Made by a program: the position numbers and the translations under genes. A model generated the notes under the pieces. It was not told where the DNA came from, did not search any database, and worked only from the letters and a program-made list of their open reading frames with translations. This document shows, piece after piece, positions 42,058 through 50,003 of a stretch of 64,000 bases of DNA (the first letter of the stretch is position 1; each line of letters opens with the position of its first letter). Source of the DNA: an uncultured Collinsella sp. (lineage in GTDB: Bacteria; Actinomycetota; Coriobacteriia; Coriobacteriales; Coriobacteriaceae); assembly GCA_934654795.1 (NCBI GenBank), contig CAKUGT010000003.1:1-64000 (forward strand). Direction: 5' to 3'.

Positions 42058-42864
42058 GTGAAGAGACATTTGAATGTACTAGGTCGTTTGCAGGGTGCTG
42101 GCGCCCTACCGTTTGCAGACGAATTGCTACCGTTTGCCGAGCGCGCGGCGCACGAGGCGCTTGAGGCGTTGTCGCCCACGCGATGCGCCGGCTGCGAGCG
42201 CGCCGGCGCGCTTATTTGCCAGGACTGCTTGTCGGCGCTAACGCTCATCGATCCGCGTCATAGCTGCACTCGATGCGGCGCTCCGTTTGGAGACCTGCTG
42301 TGCACCGAGTGCTCGGTCGAGGGTACGTCCTCGGCAATGGCCGATGCGCTCGACCGGTGCCTGGCGTGCGCCGTCTATGCGCATCCGCTGCCGCGCATCA
42401 TTAAAGCGTACAAAGACGCGGGCGAGCGCCGTCTTGCTCCGTATCTGGCAGAGCTGCTATACGACACCGCCCTGCATGCGCAGGTCGCAGCTCCCGATCG
42501 CTATGGCGGCGTGCTGTCCGGTGCGGACGCGGTGGTGTTTGTGCCTGCGACAGCGGCGGCGTTTCGGCGGCGCGGCTTTGATCACATGGAGGCCATTGCG
42601 CGTCCATTTTGCGAGCTGTCGGGTGTACCGCTGCTCGATGCCCTCGTTAAGTACGGCCATGGCGACCAGCGCGAACTCGGTCGCGAGGAGCGCCGAGAGC
42701 GCTCCCGGGGCATGTACGAGACAGTCGAGGACGTGCGGGGCCGCCGCCTGCTGCTCATCGATGACGTTATCACCACGGGCGCGACGATGGCCGCGGCTTC
42801 GGCGGAACTCAAGCGCGCCGGCGCTGCGGCAGTCGATGGCCTCGCTATCGCACGCGTTTGGTAG
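42058..42864 (+). CDS. comF: ComF-family phosphoribosyltransferase-like protein
   Basis: The 268-residue product has a zinc-finger-like N-terminus (RCAGCERAGALICQDC, then HSCTRCGAPFGDLLCTEC). YAHPLPRIIKAYKDAGERRL follows, and then a PRTase fold with FRRRGFDHMEAIARPF and the PRPP loop LLLIDDVITTGATMAAASAEL. ComF is needed for DNA uptake in naturally competent bacteria. In other species it is a general PRTase relative of unclear role. The GTG start at 42058 is chosen because AGGGAGGG stands seven bases before it. The next gene starts 10 bases after its stop. Confidence 0.88.
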   Translation: MKRHLNVLGRLQGAGALPFADELLPFAERAAHEALEALSPTRCAGCERAGALICQDCLSALTLIDPRHSCTRCGAPFGDLLCTECSVEGTSSAMADALDRCLACAVYAHPLPRIIKAYKDAGERRLAPYLAELLYDTALHAQVAAPDRYGGVLSGADAVVFVPATAAAFRRRGFDHMEAIARPFCELSGVPLLDALVKYGHGDQRELGREERRERSRGMYETVEDVRGRRLLLIDDVITTGATMAAASAELKRAGAAAVDGLAIARVW

Positions 42865-42874
42865 GGGTGGTTTT

Positions 42875-43984
42875 GTGGCAGTGAAGATGGCGCGGTGTGA
42901 CGAACCGACAAGCGAGCAACTGGCGGCCTCCATAATTCTGACCGGCGCCTCGGCGCTACGCATGATGCGCGCCGAGCGCCGACAAATGGGTTACATCAGT
43001 TGGAGGGACCTCAATCCCGATGAAGAGCGCCGTGTGCTGCGCACGTCGTCGCCCTCGACTGAGGACATCTATCTTCCCGACTTGGTGCGAATCGGAGCCA
43101 AAAGCGGCGAGGTGCAAGAAGATCTGTGCTTGCTGGTGGGATCTGCGGCGCAGCGCCGCCGCATGCCCGGCGTGGGCTGGTCCGTGTGTTCCGGGTTGCC
43201 TGCCGGCTCGATTCTAGAGGTGGAACCGGGGGTATACGGCCTATCTCCCGAGGCCCTTTGTGTTGCCGTTGCCCGCGAGGTCGGCTGTATCCAGGCATTT
43301 GCCCTGGCCCAGGAGCTGTGCTCTAAGATTTCGCTGAGTGACCGCGGGAAGTATCTGCCTCCCTACACCTCGCCTGTTACGAATAAACTTGCAAAGGACA
43401 AGGACCAGCCAGCAGACGTGGGCTACTTTGAGGTTGAGCCGGTGCTAATGCCCGATCGTCTGGCAGATTACCTTGCGGCATGCAAGGGGAATGTGGCCAA
43501 ACAGCTGCTGCGTCTGTGTCCCTACCTGTCAGAAAACCTGCTCTCGCCCATGGAGTGCATCATGCTCGCCCTGTTTTCGCTTCCGTTTTCCTATGGCGGG
43601 TTTGCCTGCGGACCTTTTAAGACCGACTACAAGATCGAGTTCGATGACCGTGCGCAGGCAATCTCGGGGATGCCCCATGCAGTTTGCGATGCGTATCAAG
43701 AAGCGGCCCGGTTTGACCTGGAATACAACGGTGAGCTGGGCCATTCCTCTCGGAGGGGACGTATCCATGATGAAAAGCGCAACACGGGCTTGATTACTAT
43801 GGGAATCGAGGTCGCGACGGTCAACAACGAAATGCTCTGCGACATGGAAGCGATGGAAGCACTCGCATGGCGCATCCACCAGCGTATGCGAAAGCGGTAC
43901 CGGAATCGTGTCGATGCCCGCAGGAAGAAGCAAGAGGCGTTGCTTAACACGCTGCGGGCGTGTTTTGGGCTTAAGCCGGTCTAA
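42875..43984 (+). CDS. AbiEi-like protein with Vsr/DUF559-like C-terminal nuclease fold
   Basis: The 369-residue product's middle part (VYGLSPEALCVAVAREVG, then FALAQELCSKISLS and PYTSPVTNK; about 120-170) resembles the C-terminal domain of AbiEi-type proteins. The C-terminal 100 residues (RFDLEYNGELGHSSRRGRIH, DEKRNTGLITMGIEVATVNN, then IHQRMRKRYR) follow the pattern of short-patch-repair or DUF559 endonucleases, where E-x-N/D, H and D-x-R-x-x-x-L line the active site. GTG 42875 with GGGGTGG upstream is chosen; ATG 42887 is an alternative. It lies 10 bases after comF and may be coupled to it. The fusion is inferred from patterns only. Confidence 0.5.
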   Translation: MAVKMARCDEPTSEQLAASIILTGASALRMMRAERRQMGYISWRDLNPDEERRVLRTSSPSTEDIYLPDLVRIGAKSGEVQEDLCLLVGSAAQRRRMPGVGWSVCSGLPAGSILEVEPGVYGLSPEALCVAVAREVGCIQAFALAQELCSKISLSDRGKYLPPYTSPVTNKLAKDKDQPADVGYFEVEPVLMPDRLADYLAACKGNVAKQLLRLCPYLSENLLSPMECIMLALFSLPFSYGGFACGPFKTDYKIEFDDRAQAISGMPHAVCDAYQEAARFDLEYNGELGHSSRRGRIHDEKRNTGLITMGIEVATVNNEMLCDMEAMEALAWRIHQRMRKRYRNRVDARRKKQEALLNTLRACFGLKPV

Positions 43985-44017
43985 TTCACGTCGAAATTAG
44001 GGGGTTAATCATATGCC

Positions 44018-44236
44018 CTGGCCAAAATATGGCAAATATGAGTACTGTCACTAAATCAGTAACAGCAAAATCAAGGAGTTTAGGACTCGGGGGCGGCATA
44101 AAGTAAGAAGATAATATACAAATGTAGAATAACTAAGCATCAGGTTGGCGACACTGAGCGCAAAATCTGTCCGAGAGGCCAAAATTGCCTGTTACTAAAT
44201 TGGTGACAGTACTCATATTTGCCGTTTTTTGGCCAC
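44018..44236. repeat. Inverted-end intergenic element C
   Basis: The left end is CTGGCCAAAATATGGCAAAT, continuing ATGAGTACTGTCAC. The right end, reverse-complemented, is GTGGCCAAAAAACGGCAAAT, continuing ATGAGTACTGTCAC. Inverted ends extend about 48 bases with few mismatches and each closes on a small palindrome, CTGTYAC ... GTRACAG. Total length is about 219 bp. The AT-rich middle is unlike that of elements A and B. Confidence 0.8.
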
Positions 44237-44255
44237 GGCACCCCAAGAAGGGTGC

Positions 44256-44284
44256 CCCGGAGCTCCCCATAGGGGAGCTCCGGG
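44256..44284. repeat. Perfect 13-bp hairpin next to element C
   Basis: CCCGGAGCTCCCC (44256-44268) and GGGGAGCTCCGGG (44272-44284) form a tight three-base-loop hairpin with no T run. A smaller GCACCC/GGGTGC stem lies just before it. The region 43985-44716 otherwise shows no certain gene. Confidence 0.5.
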
Positions 44285-44716
44285 CTTCACAGAGGCACGA
44301 ATAGCCCACTCCGACCTGCGAAATCTGTACTCGCGATGCGAATGACGCCCCTAACCTTAAACTTTAGCTTGAACTTAGCTATAATGCGCTACGTTCCTAC
44401 CAGGCTGTGGTTGCGGACGGACGAAATGCCCGTCCTAGTCCAAGACAGACGCGGTCAAAGGGATCCACGTAAGCGACCGCGTGCGCGCGGCGCGATCATG
44501 GCGCGTCCTAGATGTAAGCCGCACCGTCCGTTCTACTTTCTTTGGGGCAATACCGCCTCGCGGGCGAGCGGGCCAGTCGTGAAGGTGGCTACGGCCTCCA
44601 GAGCAAACGCCCCGGTGCGCAAGTGTGGGGTCAAATACCAGGTCAGCTGGTGGGAACAACCCGATATTCCGCGCAAGGCACGGATCGTATACGACACAGA
44701 AGGCAGGGTAGTGGAC

Positions 44717-45742
44717 ATGGTGAGGGGCAGCTTGATGCACGCGGCTCGGTTAGGTGCTGGGACCGCAGCGGTCATCGCCGTTTTGGGCCTGAGCGGATGC
44801 GCGTTCAACCCGCTGTCTACGTTCACGACTCCCACGATCGACCAGATCGAGTACGAGACCGTCACGCCCACGGTGTCGGATGATGCCCTGGTCACTCCCG
44901 GTACCCTGACGGTCGCCCTCGATACCTCCGATGCGCCGCAGGCCATGCAGGGCGCTGGCGGCGAGCTCACGGGGTATGCAGTCGACGCTGCCCGCGCCCT
45001 CGCAAGCCGCATGGGCCTTAAGGTCGCCTTTGTCGATGCGTCCTCGGCAGGTTCCGCGCTCGGCGACAAAAAGGCTGATATCTTTATCGGCGAGATCAAC
45101 TCTACGGACGGGGACGTTAGCTCGCTCGGCACCTGCCTGTACGATGCCGCTTCCGTGTTCGGTAAAACCAGCGATGGTGGGTCGCTAAGCGTTTCCACCG
45201 ATACCCTTAACACGTCTACTCTGGGTATCCAGATGTCCTCGGCCTCGCAGGAGGCGCTTGCTAAGCAGAGCATCACCGCCAACCAAAAGACCTACTCCAA
45301 CATCAACGAGTGCTTTGAGGCGCTCGAGTCCGGCGAAGTCGACTATGTGATCTGCGACTCCACGGCCGGCGGCTACCTTGCACGCCTGATGAGCGAGATC
45401 TCCTATGTCGGTGCGCTCGAGGCGCCCTCGACGCTTGGTGTTGCGGGCCTCTCGTCCAATGACGAACTGTGCCGTGCCGTGAGCGATGCCCTCGACGGTA
45501 TTACGGCCGACGGCACGCTCGAGGCGGTCCACTGCGTCTGGTACGGCACGATGCCCTACGACCTCACCACTAAGACGGTTTCGGGCGCTAACGTGCAGCC
45601 GGGCGACTCTGAGTCCAGTGAGACCACGTCCTCCGGCAGCGAGTCCTCCGATTCCAACAATGAGACCGCATCCTCCGAAGACAAATCGTCCAGCCAGGAA
45701 GACACCATCACCGACGACGACATTAACAAGCTTAATAGCTAG
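44717..45742 (+). CDS. Extracellular solute-binding lipoprotein (amino-acid ABC transporter type)
   Basis: The 341-residue product has a lipoprotein signal peptide (RLGAGTAAVIAVLGLSGCAF, lipobox LSGC). A periplasmic-binding-protein type II domain follows: LTVALDTSDAPQAM, GYAVDAARALASRMGLKVAF, KKADIFIGEIN and ECFEALESGEVDYVICDSTA. The Ser/Glu/Asn-rich C-terminal tail is disordered. No permease or ATPase is adjacent. Start is uncertain: ATG 44717, or ATG 44735 with AGGGG seven bases upstream. The same frame is open, with coding-like third positions, back to ATG 44498, which would put about 70 extra residues before the signal sequence. It probably binds a polar amino acid; the ligand is unknown. 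Confidence 0.8.
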   Translation: MVRGSLMHAARLGAGTAAVIAVLGLSGCAFNPLSTFTTPTIDQIEYETVTPTVSDDALVTPGTLTVALDTSDAPQAMQGAGGELTGYAVDAARALASRMGLKVAFVDASSAGSALGDKKADIFIGEINSTDGDVSSLGTCLYDAASVFGKTSDGGSLSVSTDTLNTSTLGIQMSSASQEALAKQSITANQKTYSNINECFEALESGEVDYVICDSTAGGYLARLMSEISYVGALEAPSTLGVAGLSSNDELCRAVSDALDGITADGTLEAVHCVWYGTMPYDLTTKTVSGANVQPGDSESSETTSSGSESSDSNNETASSEDKSSSQEDTITDDDINKLNS

Positions 45743-45808
45743 TTATTGCTAGGGGTGGCGTCTCCTATGCGCTAGGAGAGATGCCTCTTCACGGTTTCAA
45801 CACGCACT

Positions 45809-45842
45809 GCCGGGCTTCCCCAATAGGGGAGCCCGGCTTTTT
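45809..45842 (+). terminator. Intrinsic terminator after the binding-protein gene
   Basis: GCCGGGCTTCCCC (45809-45821) pairs with GGGGAGCCCGGC (45826-45837) with one bulged T, followed by TTTTT. A weaker stem GGCGTCTCCTA / TAGGAGAGATGCC lies at about 45757-45785. Confidence 0.75.
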
Positions 45843-46059
45843 CATCTCTATAAAACCAGCAGGTCAAAGCCAATTTTCGGGACCAAATACAAAGTCGCCG
45901 GCTCCCTCCTATAGCGCACTTTGCCACAGAAAAGTGCGAGACTTCGGTATGCGGTATCAAGCAATCGTTATTCGGGTCTTTGGGAATCCGCGTGATTAAA
46001 TGCACGGCAATGGGTACATAGCCAGTACAGTAAGTCCCCGAGGCAGATTGGAGCCACGT

Positions 46060-46644
46060 ATGGATATCAAGGTTTCTGGACGCAAGACGACGGTAACCGA
46101 TGCTCTGCGTGCGCATGTGGATGAGAAGATCGGCGAGGCGCTCAAGGTTTTCGATATCGAGCCCATGACGGTCGACGTTGTACTTCGCTATGAGAAGAAC
46201 CCCTCGAACCCCAACCCGGCAATCGTCGAGGTTACGGTTCGCGCCCGTGGTTCGGTGATTCGCGTTGCCGAGCACGGTGCAGATATGTACGCCGCCATCG
46301 ACCTCTCCGCCGATAAGGTCACCCGCCAGCTGCGCAAGTTCAAGACCAAGGTCGTGGACAACCGCCAGGGCGGTGCCAGCGCAGCGGATGTCGCACCGGT
46401 CGAGCGCGTCGAGGATCTGGCCGACCTGCTGCTGCCCGAGGAGGAGGACGACCTGCTCGTCCGCGAGAAGGTCATCGATGTCACCCCGATGACTGAGGAG
46501 CAGGCGCTGGTGCAGACCGATCTGCTCGGTCACGACTTCTACGTGTTCGAGAATGCGACGACTGGCCTCATCAATGTGGTGTATCACCGTAAGAATGGTG
46601 GATATGGCATCATCAAGCCCCGTATCGAAACACTTGACGAGTAA
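46060..46644 (+). CDS. hpf: Ribosome hibernation promoting factor, long form
   Basis: The 194-residue product has an N-terminal S30AE/RaiA domain (MDIKVSGRKTTVTDALRAHV, about 1-100), which binds the 30S subunit. A C-terminal dimerisation domain (HDFYVFENATTGLINVVYHR, then GYGIIKPRIE; about 150-194) lets two ribosomes pair as inactive 100S particles. The acidic linker is LLLPEEEDDLLV. ATG 46060 is the natural family start, and GGAG lies upstream. It is a single gene with a short inverted repeat and a terminator behind it. Confidence 0.92.
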   Translation: MDIKVSGRKTTVTDALRAHVDEKIGEALKVFDIEPMTVDVVLRYEKNPSNPNPAIVEVTVRARGSVIRVAEHGADMYAAIDLSADKVTRQLRKFKTKVVDNRQGGASAADVAPVERVEDLADLLLPEEEDDLLVREKVIDVTPMTEEQALVQTDLLGHDFYVFENATTGLINVVYHRKNGGYGIIKPRIETLDE

Positions 46645-46648
46645 AATA

Positions 46649-46705
46649 CGTTAACTTGCATGAGTTAACGGTTGGCGGCCATCCCATGCGGGTGGCCGCC
46701 TTTTT
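46649..46705 (+). terminator. Inverted repeat and terminator after hpf
   Basis: CGTTAACT (46649-46656) and AGTTAACG (46663-46670) form one stem. GGCGGCCA (46674-46681) and TGGCCGCC (46693-46700) with TTTTT form a standard terminator right behind it, close to the degV ribosome site. Confidence 0.85.
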
Positions 46706-46723
46706 ACGTAAGGAGTCGCTTTG

Positions 46724-47677
46724 ATGGACAAGGCCGCATCCGCCGGTCATTCGGACCGTTGCCGCATCGTCGTCGATACCTGCTGCGACTTTAGCCCCGA
46801 GGTCGCCGCGAACCTCGATGTCGATATCTTGGGTTTCCCCTTCATTATCGATGGCGAGGAGCGTACGGACGACATCTGGTCGAGCATCACGCCCAAGGAG
46901 TTCTACGACCGCATGCGCGCCGGCGCCCGCGTGTCCACCTCCGCCGTGTCGCTCGGTCGCTATATCGAGTTCTTTACCGAGTGCGCCAAAGAGGGTACGC
47001 CCACGGTCTACCTGTGCTTTACCTCGGCGCTGTCGTCGAGCTACAACTCCGCGTGCCAGGCGGCGGACGCCGTGCGTGCCGAGTATCCCAACTTTGAGCT
47101 CTACGTGGTCGACAACGCCCTACCCTGTGCGACCGGCGAGCTCCTGGCGCTCGAGGCCGTGCGCCAGCGCTCGGCGGGACTGACCGCCAAGCAGCTGGTC
47201 GATTGGGCAAACGAGGCAAAGACCTACGTCCACGGCTACTTTACGCTCGAGAGCTTTGACGCGCTGGCTGCCGGCGGCCGCATTCCGCCCGCGGCAGCGC
47301 AGCTCACGGCTAAGCTCGACGTCAAGCCCGAGCTTTCCTACGACCTGGCCGGCTCGCTGTCGCTGATCGGCGTCAACCGCGGCCGCAAGAAGGCGCTCAA
47401 GTCCATCCTCAAGTCGTTCCGCGAGAACTACGTGCCCGATCGCACCATGCCCATCGCCATCATGACGGCCGATGCCGAAAAGGACGGCGACTGGCTCGAA
47501 GCCGCCATCCGCAAGGAGGAGGGCTGCGCCGACGTCACGATCATTCGCAGCTCCGTGGGTCCCACCATCGGCTCGCATGTGGGCCCCGGCATGGTGGCTT
47601 GCGCGTTTTGGGGTAAGAACCGCGCCGAGAAGGCCTCGCTTTCCGACCGCATCGCCCGCCGCGTGCGCGGCGAGTAG
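46724..47677 (+). CDS. DegV family fatty-acid-binding protein
   Basis: The 317-residue product has the DegV/FakB fold: RIVVDTCCDFSPEVAANLDV at the start, RVSTSAVSLGRYIEFF (the S-T-S lipid-head motif), YLCFTSALSSSYNSA and GHYF-like YVHGYFTLESFDALAAGGRI. RSSVGPTIGSHVGPGMVACAFWG is near the end (the TIGSHVGPG signature). Known members bind fatty acids and hand them to the FakA kinase. ATG 46724 follows AAGGAG; an in-frame TTG at 46721 is possible. No fakA is adjacent. Confidence 0.88.
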   Translation: MDKAASAGHSDRCRIVVDTCCDFSPEVAANLDVDILGFPFIIDGEERTDDIWSSITPKEFYDRMRAGARVSTSAVSLGRYIEFFTECAKEGTPTVYLCFTSALSSSYNSACQAADAVRAEYPNFELYVVDNALPCATGELLALEAVRQRSAGLTAKQLVDWANEAKTYVHGYFTLESFDALAAGGRIPPAAAQLTAKLDVKPELSYDLAGSLSLIGVNRGRKKALKSILKSFRENYVPDRTMPIAIMTADAEKDGDWLEAAIRKEEGCADVTIIRSSVGPTIGSHVGPGMVACAFWGKNRAEKASLSDRIARRVRGE

Positions 47678-47769
47678 ACAGGCGCTACGACCACGGGCGC
47701 CCCGCAGCTCAAGCGCTGGCGCTGAGTAATCAACCTGGTAACAACACCCAACCCAAAAGGAAAGGTTTC

Positions 47770-48849
47770 ATGGCAAACAAGCTCTCCGTCGCATTCATCG
47801 GCACCGGAATCATGGGTGCCCCCATCGCCGGCCACATCCTGGATGCCGGCTATCCCGTCACGGTCAACAACCGTACCAAGTCCAAGGCCGCCGCGCTTAT
47901 CGAGCGCGGTGCCGTTTGGGCCGATACGCCGGTCGACGCCGTGGCGAACGCCGATGTCGTCTTTACCATGGTGGGCTATCCCTCCGAGGTCGAGGAACTC
48001 TACCTGGCAGGCGACGGCCTGCTCGCGTGCACCAAGCCGGGCGCGGTCTTGATCGACCTCACCACGAGCTCGCCCGAGCTTGCGCGCGACATTGCCGAGG
48101 CCGCCCAGGTCTCCGGTCGCATGGCGTTTGACTGCCCCGTCACCGGCGGCGAGTCGGGCGCGATCGCCGGCACGCTCACGGCTATCGTGGGCGCTACCGA
48201 GAACGACATCGCGCCGGTCCGCGACATCCTTGCCACCTTCGCGGCCAACATCTGCTGCTTCGACGGCGCCGGCAAGGGCCAGGCTGCCAAGCTCGCCAAC
48301 CAGGTGTCGCTGGGCGCCTGCATGGTCGGTATGGCCGATGCGCTGGCGTTTGCCGAGCTCAACGGCCTGGATCTGGAGAAGACCCGCCAGATGATCCTGG
48401 GCGGCACCGGCAAGTCCGGCGCCATGGAGAGCCTGGCGCCCAAGGCGCTCGACGGCGACTACAAGCCCGGCTTTATGGTCGAGCACTTCATTAAGGACCT
48501 GCGTTTGGCGCTCGCCTACGCCGATGACCGCGAGCTCGCGCTGCCCGGCGCCGACGTGGCCTTTACGCTCTACGACATGCTCGACGCTATCGGTGGCGCC
48601 AAGCTGGGCACCCAGGCCATCACGGTCCTCTATAAGGAGGAGGCCGATGCCATCGCCGCCGGTCTGGACTGGTCGCAGTATCGTCCCGAGGAGCATGGCG
48701 CTCACGAGGAAGGTTGCGGTTGCGGCGAGCACGGCGAGGACCATGAGTGCGGTTGTGGCCATCACCACGGCGAGGACCACGAGTGCTGCGGTGGCCACGG
48801 CCATGACGACGGCCACGAGTGCTGCTGCGGCCACCATCACGGGGAGTAG
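47770..48849 (+). CDS. 3-hydroxyacid dehydrogenase (HIBADH/GarR family) with His/Cys-rich metal-binding tail
   Basis: Residues 1-300 form a beta-hydroxyacid dehydrogenase. The NAD(P) motif is VAFIGTGIMGAPIAGHIL, the substrate loop DCPVTGGESGA, the catalytic Lys region GQAAKLANQVSLGA, and the late helix GFMVEHFIKDLRLAL. The family includes 3-hydroxyisobutyrate dehydrogenase and tartronate-semialdehyde reductase; the substrate is not certain. After residue about 310 comes a tail of some 48 residues built of repeats such as GEDHECGCGHHHGEDHECC and GHDDGHECCCGHHHG, holding about 13 His and 10 Cys. Such tails bind Ni, Zn or Cu elsewhere (for example in HypB or SlyD) but are not usual here. ATG 47770 has AAAGGAAAGG upstream. 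Confidence 0.88.
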   Translation: MANKLSVAFIGTGIMGAPIAGHILDAGYPVTVNNRTKSKAAALIERGAVWADTPVDAVANADVVFTMVGYPSEVEELYLAGDGLLACTKPGAVLIDLTTSSPELARDIAEAAQVSGRMAFDCPVTGGESGAIAGTLTAIVGATENDIAPVRDILATFAANICCFDGAGKGQAAKLANQVSLGACMVGMADALAFAELNGLDLEKTRQMILGGTGKSGAMESLAPKALDGDYKPGFMVEHFIKDLRLALAYADDRELALPGADVAFTLYDMLDAIGGAKLGTQAITVLYKEEADAIAAGLDWSQYRPEEHGAHEEGCGCGEHGEDHECGCGHHHGEDHECCGGHGHDDGHECCCGHHHGE

Positions 48850-48854
48850 CGCCT

Positions 48855-49283
48855 ATGAGCTGGACGTTCGTGGTGCTTGCGCTGGTGCTCTTTCTCTTTG
48901 CGATCTACATCGGCTTTTTGTGCGGCCAGTGGGCGTGCGAAAAGCGTGTCATCACCAAGCGCGACTACTGGATTGCCAACTTTGCAGGAGCGGCGGCGGT
49001 CGTCCTACTGACCTGGGTGTTCTCGCTGTTCCCGCTGGTGCAGTTTGCGCCGATCGGCTGGCTCGGCGGCTTTATCGCCGGCCTTAAGATGAGCTTTGGC
49101 GAGTCCGTCGGTCCGTGGCGCAAGCACGACGAGGTCTTTAACGTCAACAAGGCTCATCGCGCCGCCGCCGACGCGGGCGACGCCGAGGAGCGCCGCCGTG
49201 CGCGTCGCAATGGCGCGGCCGACCGACAGCTCATCTCGGTCACCGATGACAGCAAGGGTGCTGGCAAGCACGCTAAGAAATAG
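48855..49283 (+). CDS. Two-helix membrane protein of unknown function
   Basis: The 142-residue product has helices at about 4-24 (WTFVVLALVLFLFAIYIGFL) and 41-60 (WIANFAGAAAVVLLTWVFSL), plus a possible third short hydrophobic stretch (GWLGGFIAGLKM). A basic cytoplasmic tail rich in Arg/Ala/Lys follows. I recognise no family. The ATG at 48855 lies five bases after the dehydrogenase stop, with GGAGTAG just upstream. The gene is therefore co-transcribed with the dehydrogenase and the next two genes. Confidence 0.7.
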   Translation: MSWTFVVLALVLFLFAIYIGFLCGQWACEKRVITKRDYWIANFAGAAAVVLLTWVFSLFPLVQFAPIGWLGGFIAGLKMSFGESVGPWRKHDEVFNVNKAHRAAADAGDAEERRRARRNGAADRQLISVTDDSKGAGKHAKK

Positions 49284-49298
49284 TAAGAAGAGGTAACT

Positions 49299-49997
49299 AT
49301 GGCAGAAAACAAAGACGAACAGCTCACCGACGAGGAGCTGGCACAGCTCCAGCTGGCAGAGGAGAATGAGAACGCCGTCGATCGCCTGGTCCAGGAGCTC
49401 GGCTGCCCCACGCGCCGCATCCGCCAGTTTGCCGCCCGCGTGCTGCACCTGCTTGCCGAGCGCGATCCGCAGCGCGTCGTGCCCTGCGTGCCCGCGTTGA
49501 TCGAGGCACTCGACCGCCCCGAGGCGCAGACCCGCTGGGAGGCCCTCGATGCCCTGACGGCGCTCGCCACCACCTGCCCCGAGCAGCTGGGCGATGCCTT
49601 TGAGGGCGCCGAGACCGCACTGTTCGACGAGATCTCCTCCACGCTGCGCTATGCCGCCTTCCGCCTGCTGTGCGTGTGGGGTGCCACGAGCGTCGAGCGC
49701 TCGCGCGAGGCTTGGCCCATCCTGGACGAGGCCATCCAGTGCTACCACGGCGACCTTGAGTATCGCGACATGCTCGGTTGCCTGTACGAGTTTTGCCAGG
49801 GCGAGATCGACGCCGAGGTTGCCGAGAAGCTTGCACTGCGCCTTAAGTTCGATGCCGAGAACGGCAAGGGCAGCTATCTCAAGGCCCGCTCGAGCGAGAT
49901 TTGCGAAATGCTTGTTAAACGTTTTGGCCTGGATCTCTCCAAAAAGAAGAAGCGTGCTAGCGTTAAAAAATCTGACGACGCCGAAGACGAGGAGTAA
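49299..49997 (+). CDS. HEAT-repeat-like protein of unknown function
   Basis: The 232-residue, all-helical acidic protein carries about two HEAT-like repeats: RRIRQFAARVLHLLAERDPQ and RWEALDALTALATTCPEQLG, continuing with LRYAAFRLLCVWGATS. The C-terminus is a charged KKKKRASVKKSDDAEDEE tail. HEAT proteins usually make protein contacts. Function is unknown, but the strict gene order (15 bases after the membrane protein, six bases before the isocitrate dehydrogenase) links it to that operon. ATG 49299 follows AAGAGGTAA. Confidence 0.72.
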   Translation: MAENKDEQLTDEELAQLQLAEENENAVDRLVQELGCPTRRIRQFAARVLHLLAERDPQRVVPCVPALIEALDRPEAQTRWEALDALTALATTCPEQLGDAFEGAETALFDEISSTLRYAAFRLLCVWGATSVERSREAWPILDEAIQCYHGDLEYRDMLGCLYEFCQGEIDAEVAEKLALRLKFDAENGKGSYLKARSSEICEMLVKRFGLDLSKKKKRASVKKSDDAEDEE

Positions 49998-50003
49998 CAG
50001 ATT

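Noticed and set aside
42287..42874. Upstream extension of the nuclease-like gene into comF
   Set aside because: The frame is open but is an out-of-frame reading of comF. The ribosome site and family-like sequence begin at 42875.
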